DNA from: an uncultured Blautia sp.
GTDB taxonomy: Bacteria; Bacillota; Clostridia; Lachnospirales; Lachnospiraceae
DNA: 6,274 nt
Reading direction: 5' to 3'
NCBI GenBank assembly: GCA_934426285.1
Contig: CAKRYE010000087.1
Span: forward strand, 1 to 6,274
The notes under the pieces are model-generated. The model did not search any database. It had not been told where the DNA came from and saw nothing but the letters and a program-made list of their open reading frames with translations. A program made the translations under genes and the position numbers. Below are positions 1 to 5,570 of this stretch, in pieces; position 1 is the first letter of the stretch; the number at the start of each line of letters is the position of its first letter.

Positions 1-38
1 GGCTGGTGGAAGAAGAGGAAGCGAAACATCACAAATAA
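1..38 (+). CDS. 3' end of an unidentified upstream gene (partial)
   Basis: In frame 3 the window opens with eleven codons reading LVEEEEAKHHK and a TAA at 36-38. A charged, Glu/Lys-rich tail like this is common at protein C-termini, and the stop falls 9 bp before a strong intrinsic terminator, which is where a gene end is expected. Frame 1 also stays open, to a TAA at 70-72, but that stop would lie inside the terminator loop, so it is less likely. Too little remains to name a product. The existence of a gene end here is inferred from the terminator more than from the protein sequence. Confidence 0.4.
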   Translation, partial: LVEEEEAKHHK

Positions 39-47
39 CCATGAAAA

Positions 48-90
48 GGACTTTCTGCAGATCGGTGAATAAAGTGCAGAGAGTCTTTTT
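48..90 (+). terminator. Rho-independent terminator of the upstream gene
   Basis: GGACTTTCTGCA (48-59) pairs with TGCAGAGAGTCT (75-86) over 12 bp with two G-U wobbles. The loop is 15 nt, and the stem is followed at once by TTTT (87-90). The AAAA at 44-47 can extend the stem against the T-run. This separates whatever lies upstream from the diguanylate cyclase gene. Confidence 0.75.
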
Positions 91-155
91 GTATATATAT
101 CAAAATCCAGTAACATTGTTATTTGAGGATGAGATTAACTGTAAGGAGTTTCGAC

Positions 156-184
156 TTTACGCTAAAATAGTTTCATGTTATCAT
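156..184 (+). promoter_or_regulatory. Putative sigma-A promoter of the diguanylate cyclase gene
   Basis: TTTACG (156-161) and TATCAT (179-184) are separated by 17 bp, and a TG at 176-177 gives an extended -10 (TGtTATCAT). Transcription would start near 191, leaving a leader of about 50 nt before the ATG at 241. The -35 is only a 4/6 match, and the extended -10 compensates. The inverted repeat at 157-192 overlaps both promoter elements. Confidence 0.5.
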
Positions 185-192
185 TAGCGTAA
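157..192. repeat. Perfect 9-bp inverted repeat around the promoter (candidate operator)
   Basis: TTACGCTAA (157-165) and TTAGCGTAA (184-192) are exact reverse complements with an 18-bp gap. The left arm covers the putative -35 and the right arm covers the end of the -10 and the start site. No T-run follows, so it is not a terminator. A repressor binding both arms is an inference; a transcript hairpin is unlikely because the left arm would lie upstream of the predicted start. Confidence 0.55.
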
Positions 193-226
193 CTAAAAAA
201 CATTTAAGAGGAAACTGTTTTTGAAC

Positions 227-233
227 AGGAGGT
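227..233 (+). promoter_or_regulatory. Ribosome binding site setting the start at 241
   Basis: AGGAGGT is a near-complete anti-16S match 7 nt before ATG 241. An in-frame GTG at 232 lies inside this site and so cannot be its start. A small hairpin, CTGTT (215-219) with AACAG (224-228), touches the first two bases of the site. Confidence 0.85.
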
Positions 234-240
234 GCTGCAT

Positions 241-1698
241 ATGAAGATAAAGCATTCACAGATGGGATTTTACATTAAAGTAAGCAGCCTGTTTATTGTT
301 ATGGTAGTTGTCGGCTTTCTGATTTTCTTTGTAAATATCCAGAATGCTGTAAAAGAAAATTTGCAAAAATCTATGATAACCAATGTGTCCAGACAGAGCG
401 AACATTTGAGAGAGATTATGAAGATACATTATCAGTATCTGAGTGAGATTGCGGAAGAAATGGGAGAGGAAGAAGAATTGCTTTCAGAAAGAAATCTGAA
501 TGATATAGTTTCCTTGCAAAAGCATACGGATCTTGAAAGAGTAGCATTGATAGAGCCTGATGGAACCGCCCATTATGACAATGGGGATGTTAAGAACGTT
601 TCCCGTCGGAGATATTTTAAAGAAGCTATGAATGGGAAGGAGACATTAAGTGAACCTTTAAACAGCAGTGTTGACGGGGAAATAAGAGTAGTTCTTGGAG
701 TGCCTGTATATAAAAATGAGCAGGTAATAGGAGTCTTTGGAGGCTCTTGTAATGTATCTGCAATAGGTAAGATGCTTTTTGAGAATCTGTTTGGCAAAGA
801 GGGAAATATCCTGATCCTGTCCAGCAATGGGATGGTTATATCCTGTGATGACAGTTCTAATAAAAGTATAAAGATTGCCAGAGAGTCTAATTTGTTTGAA
901 TATTACAAAAAAGAAAATCTGCATGATTGGGCAAAGAAGATAGAAGATGATTTTGAATCTGAGAAAGAAGGCTTTGCTCAGTTTCAGGTTGTTAAGAATG
1001 AAAAAACAGATTATTTTCTTGCATATATGCCGCTGGGGATGAATAACTGGATGATTGCCTATATTGTGCCTGTAAACCTGGCTATAAGTAATTACAGCTT
1101 TGTCAATCAGTATGCGATTGCTTTTATGGGATATTTTACTATTCTTGTCCTGCTTCTGATACTGGCAATTCTCCGCAAAAGCAGGAAAGAAAAAGAACAG
1201 CTGATGGTACGTGCACAGAGGGATTCTCTGACTGGTTTGTACAATAAAGAAACAACGCAGAATCTTATTTCTGAAATTGTGTCAGATGGTAAAATGCATG
1301 GTTTTATGATTCTGGATATTGACTTTTTTAAATCTGTGAATGATACCTATGGACATGCTGTTGGGGATAAGGTCCTTAGTGCGGTTGGGAATTTGTTTCA
1401 GATGCAATTCCGAGATCAGGATATTATAGGTCGAATTGGCGGCGATGAATTTATTATCCTGATGCGGGATATACAGAATAATGAAATCATAGAAGAACGG
1501 ATAAACTGTTTGTTTGAGCAGGTTCGTAATTTATCTGTACCTGAGCTGGGAGAAGCCAGAATTACATTAAGTGCTGGTGTTGCGATTTCTCCAAAGGACG
1601 GAAATACTTTTATGGAATTATACAGACATGCGGATAAAGCACTTTATAAAGTGAAAAGTGAAGGAAAAAATAATTATCAGCGATATAAAAAAATGTGA
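241..1698 (+). CDS. Membrane-anchored Cache-GGDEF diguanylate cyclase
   Basis: This protein should condense two GTP into cyclic di-GMP in the cytoplasm, controlled by an extracellular sensor. It has 485 residues from ATG 241, chosen because AGGAGGT ends 7 nt upstream. Residues about 12-32 form a first membrane helix. Residues about 35-285 form an outside domain resembling dCache/PDC sensors, with a typical segment around 123-175 (YFKEAMNG, then VVLGVPVY and VIGVFGG). Residues about 291-311 form the second membrane helix, followed by a short basic linker. The GGDEF domain spans about 325-482. It has DSLTGLYN at the start, DIDFFKSVNDTYGH (359-372), the signature GGDEF (400-404), and an intact inhibitory-site RxxD (RDQD, 391-394) exactly five residues before it. 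All these marks predict an active, product-inhibited enzyme. No EAL or HD-GYP domain is present. The sensor ligand is unknown. The phosphatase gene follows 81 bp downstream with no terminator visible between. Confidence 0.95.
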   Translation: MKIKHSQMGFYIKVSSLFIVMVVVGFLIFFVNIQNAVKENLQKSMITNVSRQSEHLREIMKIHYQYLSEIAEEMGEEEELLSERNLNDIVSLQKHTDLERVALIEPDGTAHYDNGDVKNVSRRRYFKEAMNGKETLSEPLNSSVDGEIRVVLGVPVYKNEQVIGVFGGSCNVSAIGKMLFENLFGKEGNILILSSNGMVISCDDSSNKSIKIARESNLFEYYKKENLHDWAKKIEDDFESEKEGFAQFQVVKNEKTDYFLAYMPLGMNNWMIAYIVPVNLAISNYSFVNQYAIAFMGYFTILVLLLILAILRKSRKEKEQLMVRAQRDSLTGLYNKETTQNLISEIVSDGKMHGFMILDIDFFKSVNDTYGHAVGDKVLSAVGNLFQMQFRDQDIIGRIGGDEFIILMRDIQNNEIIEERINCLFEQVRNLSVPELGEARITLSAGVAISPKDGNTFMELYRHADKALYKVKSEGKNNYQRYKKM

Positions 1699-1763
1699 TT
1701 GGATAGACAGTAATCTGTAAAATGTACATAAATGGTTTGTAAACATCAATAACAATTTGTGAT

Positions 1764-1769
1764 AGGGAG
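1764..1769 (+). promoter_or_regulatory. Ribosome binding site deciding start 1780
   Basis: AGGGAG lies 10 nt before ATG 1780. The spacing is long but usable. The alternative in-frame GTG at 1759 has only AT-rich sequence before it and no purine-rich site, so it is rejected as the start. Confidence 0.6.
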
Positions 1770-1779
1770 TGATGGATCA

Positions 1780-2529
1780 ATGAAAGATACACATACAATA
1801 TTAAACGAAATCATTGTCGCTGCAAAAGAATGTGGACAGGTTATGCTTCAGGCAGACAGAAATAATTTTGGGATTAAAGACAAAGCAGGAAAAGCAAATT
1901 TTGTTACAGCATATGACTGCAAAATCCAGGAAATGCTGCAAATCAGGCTGTCGCAGATTCTTCCGGAAGCAGAATTTCTGGGAGAGGAAGAGGATTGCCG
2001 GATTGACAGAAATGCGGAATATATTTTTGTGGTGGATCCAATTGATGGAACTACCAATTTTATTAAAGATTATCATATGAGCTGCGTGTCTGTTGGCCTG
2101 ATCCGAAACGGGAAAAGATATCTGGGCGTGGTACACAATCCTTATCTTGATGAAACCTTCAGTGCAATTTCCGGTGAAGGTGCATATATGAATGGAAATG
2201 CCATTCATGTATCATCAGATGATCTGGAAAACGGTGTTGTTTTGTTTGGCTCTTCTCCCTATAATACGGAACTTGCAAAAGCTTCTTTTGAACTGGCTTA
2301 TGAGTATTTCCAGAAATGTCTTGATATCAGAAGGAGTGGTTCAGCAGCTCTTGACCTGTGCTCTATAGCATCAGGAAGAGCAGAACTTTACTTTGAACTG
2401 ATATTGTCTCCGTGGGATTTTGCTGCAGGTGCACTTATTGTTGAGGAAGCTGGTGGGATAGTAACAACTGTTGAGGGAGGAGCACTTCCGTGTCTGGAGA
2501 AGAGCTCGGTTTTGGCACGAAATAAGTGA
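1780..2529 (+). CDS. Inositol monophosphatase family (SuhB-like) phosphatase
   Basis: This is a Mg2+-dependent, Li+-sensitive-type phosphomonoesterase of the IMPase/FBPase/CysQ superfamily, 249 residues, close to the usual 250-275. Visible motifs are GEE (68-70) supplying a metal-binding glutamate, and the signature DPIDGTTNF (86-94) with metal ligands Asp86 and Asp89 and the catalytic threonine. LGVVHNP (115-121) and GEGAYMNG (132-139) are typical of SuhB-like members. The C-terminal PWDFAAGALIVEEAGG (211-226) supplies the last metal ligand, Asp213. All metal ligands are present, so an active enzyme is expected. Sequence alone does not separate inositol-1-phosphate from fructose bisphosphate, PAP or a sugar phosphate as substrate, and no neighbouring pathway gene helps. 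It is cytoplasmic, with no signal peptide. It may be co-transcribed with the cyclase upstream (81 bp) and the hexapeptide protein downstream (69 bp). Confidence 0.92.
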   Translation: MKDTHTILNEIIVAAKECGQVMLQADRNNFGIKDKAGKANFVTAYDCKIQEMLQIRLSQILPEAEFLGEEEDCRIDRNAEYIFVVDPIDGTTNFIKDYHMSCVSVGLIRNGKRYLGVVHNPYLDETFSAISGEGAYMNGNAIHVSSDDLENGVVLFGSSPYNTELAKASFELAYEYFQKCLDIRRSGSAALDLCSIASGRAELYFELILSPWDFAAGALIVEEAGGIVTTVEGGALPCLEKSSVLARNK

Positions 2530-2580
2530 GGGCTCAGATCTCCGGATAATGGTTATGAATATTTGCTTTACTAACGTAGA

Positions 2581-2588
2581 AAGGTGAG
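2581..2588 (+). promoter_or_regulatory. Ribosome binding site deciding start 2599
   Basis: AAGGTGAG is followed after 10 nt by ATG 2599. The in-frame GTG at 2584 sits inside this purine-rich site, and only a poorly placed AGAAAG precedes it, so ATG 2599 is the better start. A GTG start would add five residues (MSFQK). Confidence 0.6.
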
Positions 2589-2598
2589 TTTTCAGAAG

Positions 2599-3102
2599 AT
2601 GAATTATAAAAATGTAAAAATATCAGAGGATGCCAGAATTGCAAAACAGTCGGTAGTGATCGGAGATGTAACGATTGGACGTGACAGTTGTGTTCTGCAT
2701 TATGCGGTGATACGTGGGGATGATGCTCCTGTTGTGATTGGTGAGGAGTCAAATATCCAGGAAAATTGTACCATCCATGTAAACCATAATATGCCAGTGC
2801 ATATTGGAAATAATGTGACAGTAGGACATAATGCAGTGCTTCACGGATGTGTGATCGGGGATCGGACACTGATCGGAATGGGGGCTGTTGTCCTTGACGG
2901 TGCCAGGATTGGCAGGGACTGTATTATTGGAGCAGGAAGCCTTGTGACCAAAAATACAGTAATCCCGGATGGTTCTCTTGTAATGGGAAGTCCTGCGAAG
3001 ATTAAACGAAATCTTACCTGGGAAGAGAAACTGAGTATTATTGAGAATAGTAAGGAATATATCACAGTGTCTGCTGAAATGCAGAGACAGGGAGTGTTAT
3101 AG
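2599..3102 (+). CDS. Gamma carbonic anhydrase-like hexapeptide-repeat protein
   Basis: A 167-residue left-handed beta-helix protein of the gamma-CA/YrdA/PaaY group; such proteins are trimers with a metal between subunits. Imperfect hexapeptide turns run from about residue 14 to 130 (for example VVIGDVTIG, VHIGNNVTVG, CVIGDRTLIG, ARIGRDCIIG), followed by a C-terminal helix (about 140-163). The putative metal ligands are His60 (in CTIH), His77 (VGH) and His82 (LHGC). The 17- and 5-residue spacings match short gamma-CAs as I recall them. Arg39 and Asp41 (RGD) and Gln54 (NIQ) match the conserved residues around the active site. The acidic proton-shuttle loop of methanogen Cam is absent, as in most bacterial homologues, many of which have no proven carbonic anhydrase activity. 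Zn/Fe-dependent CO2 hydration is therefore possible but unproven, and an acyl/CoA-related role cannot be excluded. This is the last plus-strand gene before a strong terminator. Confidence 0.88.
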   Translation: MNYKNVKISEDARIAKQSVVIGDVTIGRDSCVLHYAVIRGDDAPVVIGEESNIQENCTIHVNHNMPVHIGNNVTVGHNAVLHGCVIGDRTLIGMGAVVLDGARIGRDCIIGAGSLVTKNTVIPDGSLVMGSPAKIKRNLTWEEKLSIIENSKEYITVSAEMQRQGVL

Positions 3103-3108
3103 AGCTGG

Positions 3109-3132
3109 AAAGCTTCTGGTCATAAAAGCTTT
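3109..3132 (+). other. Small stem-loop after the gamma-CA gene
   Basis: AAAGCTT (3109-3115) and AAGCTTT (3126-3132) pair perfectly over 7 bp with a 10-nt loop. No T-run follows. It may protect the mRNA 3' end or be chance; the real terminator lies just downstream. Confidence 0.3.
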
Positions 3133-3143
3133 GAAGGATAATT

Positions 3144-3186
3144 AAAAAGACAGAAGGTATCAGATCGGATTATCTTCTGTCTTTTT
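3144..3186. terminator. Bidirectional intrinsic terminator between converging genes
   Basis: AAAAAGACAGAAG (3144-3156) pairs exactly with CTTCTGTCTTTTT (3174-3186). The pairing continues to 3159/3171, giving a 16-bp stem with one wobble and an 11-nt loop. The plus strand ends in seven T (3182-3188), and the minus strand ends in five T (complement of 3144-3148). It can stop transcripts of the plus-strand gamma-CA gene and of the minus-strand MATE gene, which ends only 7 bp away. Confidence 0.92.
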
Positions 3187-3192
3187 TTGAAC

Positions 3193-4578
3193 TTATTCTT
3201 CAGGGATTTTCTGGATAACAGTTCTGTTTATGCTTATCAGGAAGAGCACAGATATGATCAGTGAAATGACTTCTGCAATGGGGAATGACCACCAGACAGC
3301 GTGGAGTCCACCGATGGATGCCAGGATGTATGCAGCGGGAACCAGAACGAAGAGCTGTCTCATAATAGATACGATCATACTGAAAACAGCTTTTCCCAGT
3401 GCCTGGAATACAGTTCCTGCAATGATGCAGAACCATGCAATCAGATAATGGATACCAATGATCCGAAGTGCAGGAATACCGATGGCAAGCATATCGTCAG
3501 AGGCACTGAACATTCCCAGGAGAGCCTCTGGTATGAGCTCATACGCCAGAAAGCCAACAAAGGTAAAGCAGAATGCAATGAACATGCTGACCTTGATCGT
3601 CTGGATCATACGCTTTTTGTGACGGGCACCGTAATTATAGGCAATGATTGGTGTAATACCGTTATTAAGACCAAACACAGGCATAAAGAAGAAGCTTTGC
3701 AACTTAAAATAAACACCAAATACTGCAGTTGCAGTAACCGTAAACTGTACCAGGATCAGATTCATGGAATAAGTCATAATGGAGCTGATGGACTGCATAA
3801 TGATGGAAGGAATACCTACTGCATAAATATGACCGATAATTGTCTTATTCGGGCGGAAGCCTCTGAAATTAAGACGAACCTCAGGATTAAATTTATGGTT
3901 GCAGACCCCGGCAACAATGCAGGCTACAAATTGGCCGATTACTGTGGCAACAGCTGCTCCTGTAACTCCCATTTTGGGTGCTCCCAGGAGACCGAAAATC
4001 AGAATAGGATCCAGGATAATGTTAGTGAATGCACCACATAATTGAGAAATCATGCTGAAAATAGTTTTTCCGGTAGAAGCGAGAACGCGTTCGTAGAAAA
4101 ACTGGCCAAACATACCAAGGGAAAAAATCATAACTATGCTTAGATATTGAATTCCATATTGCATGATTTCCGAATCTGCCTGGTTGACCTGGCTGGCGTA
4201 AAATGGTTTTACTACCAGAAATCCCAGGATCAGGAATACCAGAAAACTCAGAAAATACAGAAAAGCAGCATTTTCAGCGGTCTGGTTGGCTTTTTTGAAA
4301 TTCTTTTCCCCAAGGGATTTAGAAAGCAGAGCATTCATACCTACACCGGTACCGGCACCTACAGCAATCAGAAGGGTCTGCAGGGGAAACGCCATGGACA
4401 CGGCCGTCAGGGCATTTTCAGAAAGCATGGCAACGAATACGCTGTCTACAATATTGTACAATGCCTGTACCAGCATGGAAATCATCATGGGTAGAGACAT
4501 GTTCAGTACAAGTCTGCCTACAGGCATTGTACCCATTTTATTTTCTGCTATAGGAGCAGAGGTGTTTTGTTGATTCAT
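3193..4578 (-). CDS. MATE family multidrug/cation efflux transporter
   Basis: A 461-residue inner-membrane pump of the MATE family (MepA/NorM/DinF type), expected to export cationic drugs or metabolites in exchange for Na+ or H+. The length is normal and about 12 membrane helices are visible (roughly 22-44, 57-80, 104-124, 143-163, 174-198, 205-226, 250-275, 283-302, 330-348, 366-389, 397-420, 428-450). Family-typical stretches include LYNIVDSVFVA (40-50), GAGTGVGMNALLSKSLG (74-90), FYERVLASTGK (161-171), MGVTGAAVATVIGQ (203-216) and GLNNGITPIIAYNYGA (303-318). The two halves repeat the MATE fold. The start is supported by GGAGG (4583-4587) four bases before the ATG. The gene lies 142 bp downstream of mnmM on the same strand but has its own promoter and a 5' hairpin, suggesting separate control. 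The substrate cannot be told from sequence. Confidence 0.95.
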   Translation of the reverse strand: MNQQNTSAPIAENKMGTMPVGRLVLNMSLPMMISMLVQALYNIVDSVFVAMLSENALTAVSMAFPLQTLLIAVGAGTGVGMNALLSKSLGEKNFKKANQTAENAAFLYFLSFLVFLILGFLVVKPFYASQVNQADSEIMQYGIQYLSIVMIFSLGMFGQFFYERVLASTGKTIFSMISQLCGAFTNIILDPILIFGLLGAPKMGVTGAAVATVIGQFVACIVAGVCNHKFNPEVRLNFRGFRPNKTIIGHIYAVGIPSIIMQSISSIMTYSMNLILVQFTVTATAVFGVYFKLQSFFFMPVFGLNNGITPIIAYNYGARHKKRMIQTIKVSMFIAFCFTFVGFLAYELIPEALLGMFSASDDMLAIGIPALRIIGIHYLIAWFCIIAGTVFQALGKAVFSMIVSIMRQLFVLVPAAYILASIGGLHAVWWSFPIAEVISLIISVLFLISINRTVIQKIPEE

Positions 4579-4599
4579 ATTTCCTCCATTTTGTGAATT

Positions 4600-4652
4600 A
4601 TAGCAATCCTTGTAAATAATACATCTTAAGCATTATCTACGAGGATTGCTAT
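4600..4652 (-). promoter_or_regulatory. Long near-perfect hairpin at the 5' end of the MATE transcript
   Basis: On the plus strand, bases 4600-4620 and 4632-4652 form a 21-position stem around an 11-nt loop (4621-4631). The outer 11 bp (ATAGCAATCCT/AGGATTGCTAT) are perfect. Then come one G-T, three pairs, one A/C mismatch and five more pairs (ATAAT/ATTAT). The predicted MATE transcription start is only about 5 nt before it, so the mRNA would begin with this stem. Neither strand has a T-run after it, so it is not a terminator. The Shine-Dalgarno site lies 12 nt beyond and stays free. It could be an mRNA-stabilising 5' stem, a protein-binding leader or a double-stranded operator; no known riboswitch is recognised. 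Confidence 0.65.
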
Positions 4653-4663
4653 GGAATGAAAAA

Positions 4664-4692
4664 AATATAACATGAATAGCAGAGGGTTTCAA
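4664..4692 (-). promoter_or_regulatory. Sigma-A promoter of the MATE gene
   Basis: Read on the minus strand, TTGAAA (4687-4692) and TATATT (4664-4669) are spaced by exactly 17 bp, with TG one base before the -10 (TGtTATATT). Each hexamer matches the consensus at 5 of 6 positions. The start would be near 4657. Confidence 0.72.
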
Positions 4693-4720
4693 GAGTTATG
4701 TAAAAACATCAGGAAAGTTC

Positions 4721-5287
4721 TCAGGATAACTTTATGACCAGCACAGGAATAGGAGGATGATTGGGGCGGTTAAAATATTCGCTTTTTATAACCAGATATT
4801 TATGAGAATCCAGTTGCTTAAGCCATGCCAGAATCTGATCCCTCTCCTCAAAACCGGAATCACCACCGCTGTAGATGCAGAGAGATATCATACCTCCTTT
4901 TTTCAGAAGGATTAAAGCCTGTGACAGTGCCTGTACGCTGGTTTCTCCTCTGGTGGCCAGCGCATGGTTTCCTCCCGGCAGATAACCAAAGTTAAAAACA
5001 ATACAGTTTACACTGCCAGGTTCTGCATATTGAGCCATATTTGCGTGAGATTCCAGGAGAAGGGTGTAATTGTCTGGTGCATTGGCGGTATCCAGACGTT
5101 CTCTGGTTGCGTTCAATGCCTGCTCCTGAATGTCAAAAGCAAACACTTTACCGGTACTGCCACAGAGTCTGGAGAGGAGGAGGGTATCATTGCCATTTCC
5201 CATGGTTGCATCAATGCAAAGATCGCCTTCCCGTACCTGGTTTCGGATAAAACCGGAACACCACGCAGTGATTTGATAATTATTCAT
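4721..5287 (-). CDS. mnmM: MnmM/YtqB-type SAM-dependent tRNA methyltransferase
   Basis: A 188-residue class I methyltransferase of the family long labelled 'putative rRNA methylase' (YtqB). The Bacillus subtilis member has been reported as MnmM, which methylates 5-aminomethyl-2-thiouridine at tRNA wobble position 34, finishing mnm5s2U in bacteria without MnmC. The SAM motif I is DATMGNGNDT (26-35), and the acidic end of strand 2 is FDIQ (51-54). The family hallmarks are FNFGYLPGG (98-106), IYSGGDSGFEE (138-148) and RPNHPP (174-179). The length fits the usual 185-195. GGAGG (5294-5298) lies 6 bases before the ATG. It is cytoplasmic. Family membership is clear. The exact tRNA reaction is transferred from the studied homologue and not shown here. 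The MATE gene follows on the same strand without an obvious terminator between. Confidence 0.88.
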   Translation of the reverse strand: MNNYQITAWCSGFIRNQVREGDLCIDATMGNGNDTLLLSRLCGSTGKVFAFDIQEQALNATRERLDTANAPDNYTLLLESHANMAQYAEPGSVNCIVFNFGYLPGGNHALATRGETSVQALSQALILLKKGGMISLCIYSGGDSGFEERDQILAWLKQLDSHKYLVIKSEYFNRPNHPPIPVLVIKLS

Positions 5288-5342
5288 ATAATTCCTCCGA
5301 AAATCAGAAATATTTGTCAGTTGATACGTTGTGATGTTTTCT

Positions 5343-5370
5343 ATTTTGCCAGAATCTGTGGAAAAGTCAA
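5343..5370 (-). promoter_or_regulatory. Putative promoter of mnmM
   Basis: On the minus strand TTGACT (5365-5370) and CAAAAT (5343-5348) are 16 bp apart, with TG one base before the -10 (TGgCAAAAT). The -35 matches 5/6, the -10 only 4/6. The leader would be about 50 nt. Confidence 0.5.
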
Positions 5371-5405
5371 GGAATTATAGGAGATAGTAATAAATAAAAA
5401 GTTTG

Positions 5406-5434
5406 CGGACTTATTTTGGATAACGTGTTATACT
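5406..5434 (+). promoter_or_regulatory. Putative promoter of the RelA/SpoT-like gene
   Basis: TATACT (5429-5434) with TG at 5426-5427 is a good extended -10. The sequence 17 bp upstream, CGGACT (5406-5411), is only a 3/6 match to the -35. Transcription would begin near 5441, leaving a leader of about 130 nt. It is divergent from the mnmM promoter. Confidence 0.55.
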
Positions 5435-5444
5435 ATATTGAAAT

Positions 5445-5503
5445 TAACCGAAGCAGTTATTCGGTTATGAGCAAGTAGCAAAGCGGATTGCGAATATCCG
5501 CTT
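5445..5503 (+). promoter_or_regulatory. Tandem 8-bp hairpins in the leader of the RelA/SpoT-like gene
   Basis: Hairpin 1 is TAACCGAA (5445-5452) with TTCGGTTA (5460-5467), loop GCAGTTA. Hairpin 2 is AAGCGGAT (5481-5488) with ATCCGCTT (5496-5503), loop TGCGAAT. Both have perfect 8-bp stems and 7-nt loops, separated by 13 nt. Hairpin 1 would begin a few bases after the predicted start. No T-run follows either one. The element may act in RNA as a structured leader, or in DNA as a pair of 23-bp palindromes. It is not a class I know. Confidence 0.55.
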
Positions 5504-5570
5504 GACCTGTGATTCGTGGATTATTGCGGATTGTTTATGAAAATTGAAAACTTCAAAAGAGGAAAAGCTT

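Noticed and set aside
1..72. Alternative end of the upstream gene in frame 1 (stop 70-72)
   Set aside because: Its stop lies within the terminator loop, while the frame-3 stop at 36-38 falls cleanly before the stem.
232..240. GTG start adding three residues to the cyclase
   Set aside because: The GTG lies inside the AGGAGGT ribosome site that serves ATG 241.
1699..1779. Promoter or terminator between the cyclase and the IMPase gene
   Set aside because: TTGGAT at 1699 has no properly spaced -10, and ACAG-TAAT-CTGT is a 4-bp stem without a T-run.
1801..2208. Minus-strand frame of 135 codons opposite the IMPase gene
   Set aside because: The plus-strand frame carries all IMPase motifs; the antisense frame has no start signal or family resemblance.
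3301..4041. Long plus-strand reading frame of 246 codons opposite the MATE gene
   Set aside because: It is antisense to a clear MATE gene, has no ribosome site, encodes a His/Cys/Asn-rich sequence without any recognisable fold, and its openness follows from the codon use of the minus-strand gene.
4147..4494. Second plus-strand reading frame of 115 codons opposite the MATE gene
   Set aside because: No ribosome site or recognisable domain, and fully inside the coding sequence of the transporter; a shadow frame.
4703..4740. Possible terminator after mnmM (AAAGTT/AACTTT stem near the stop, then TTTTT on the minus strand)
   Set aside because: The stem is only 6 AT-rich pairs, and the T-run is separated from it by about seven bases, so it is too weak to call.
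5354..5364. TGTGGAAAA resembling a DnaA box
   Set aside because: A single one-mismatch site without a cluster or an AT-rich unwinding element; it lies in the spacer of the mnmM promoter.
5467..5478. Minimal upstream ORF ATG AGC AAG TAG
   Set aside because: It has three codons, no ribosome site, and its ATG overlaps the end of the hairpin 1 stem; most likely chance.
5502..5530. Second promoter starting with TTGACC in the RelA/SpoT-like leader
   Set aside because: No acceptable -10 is found 15-18 bp downstream.
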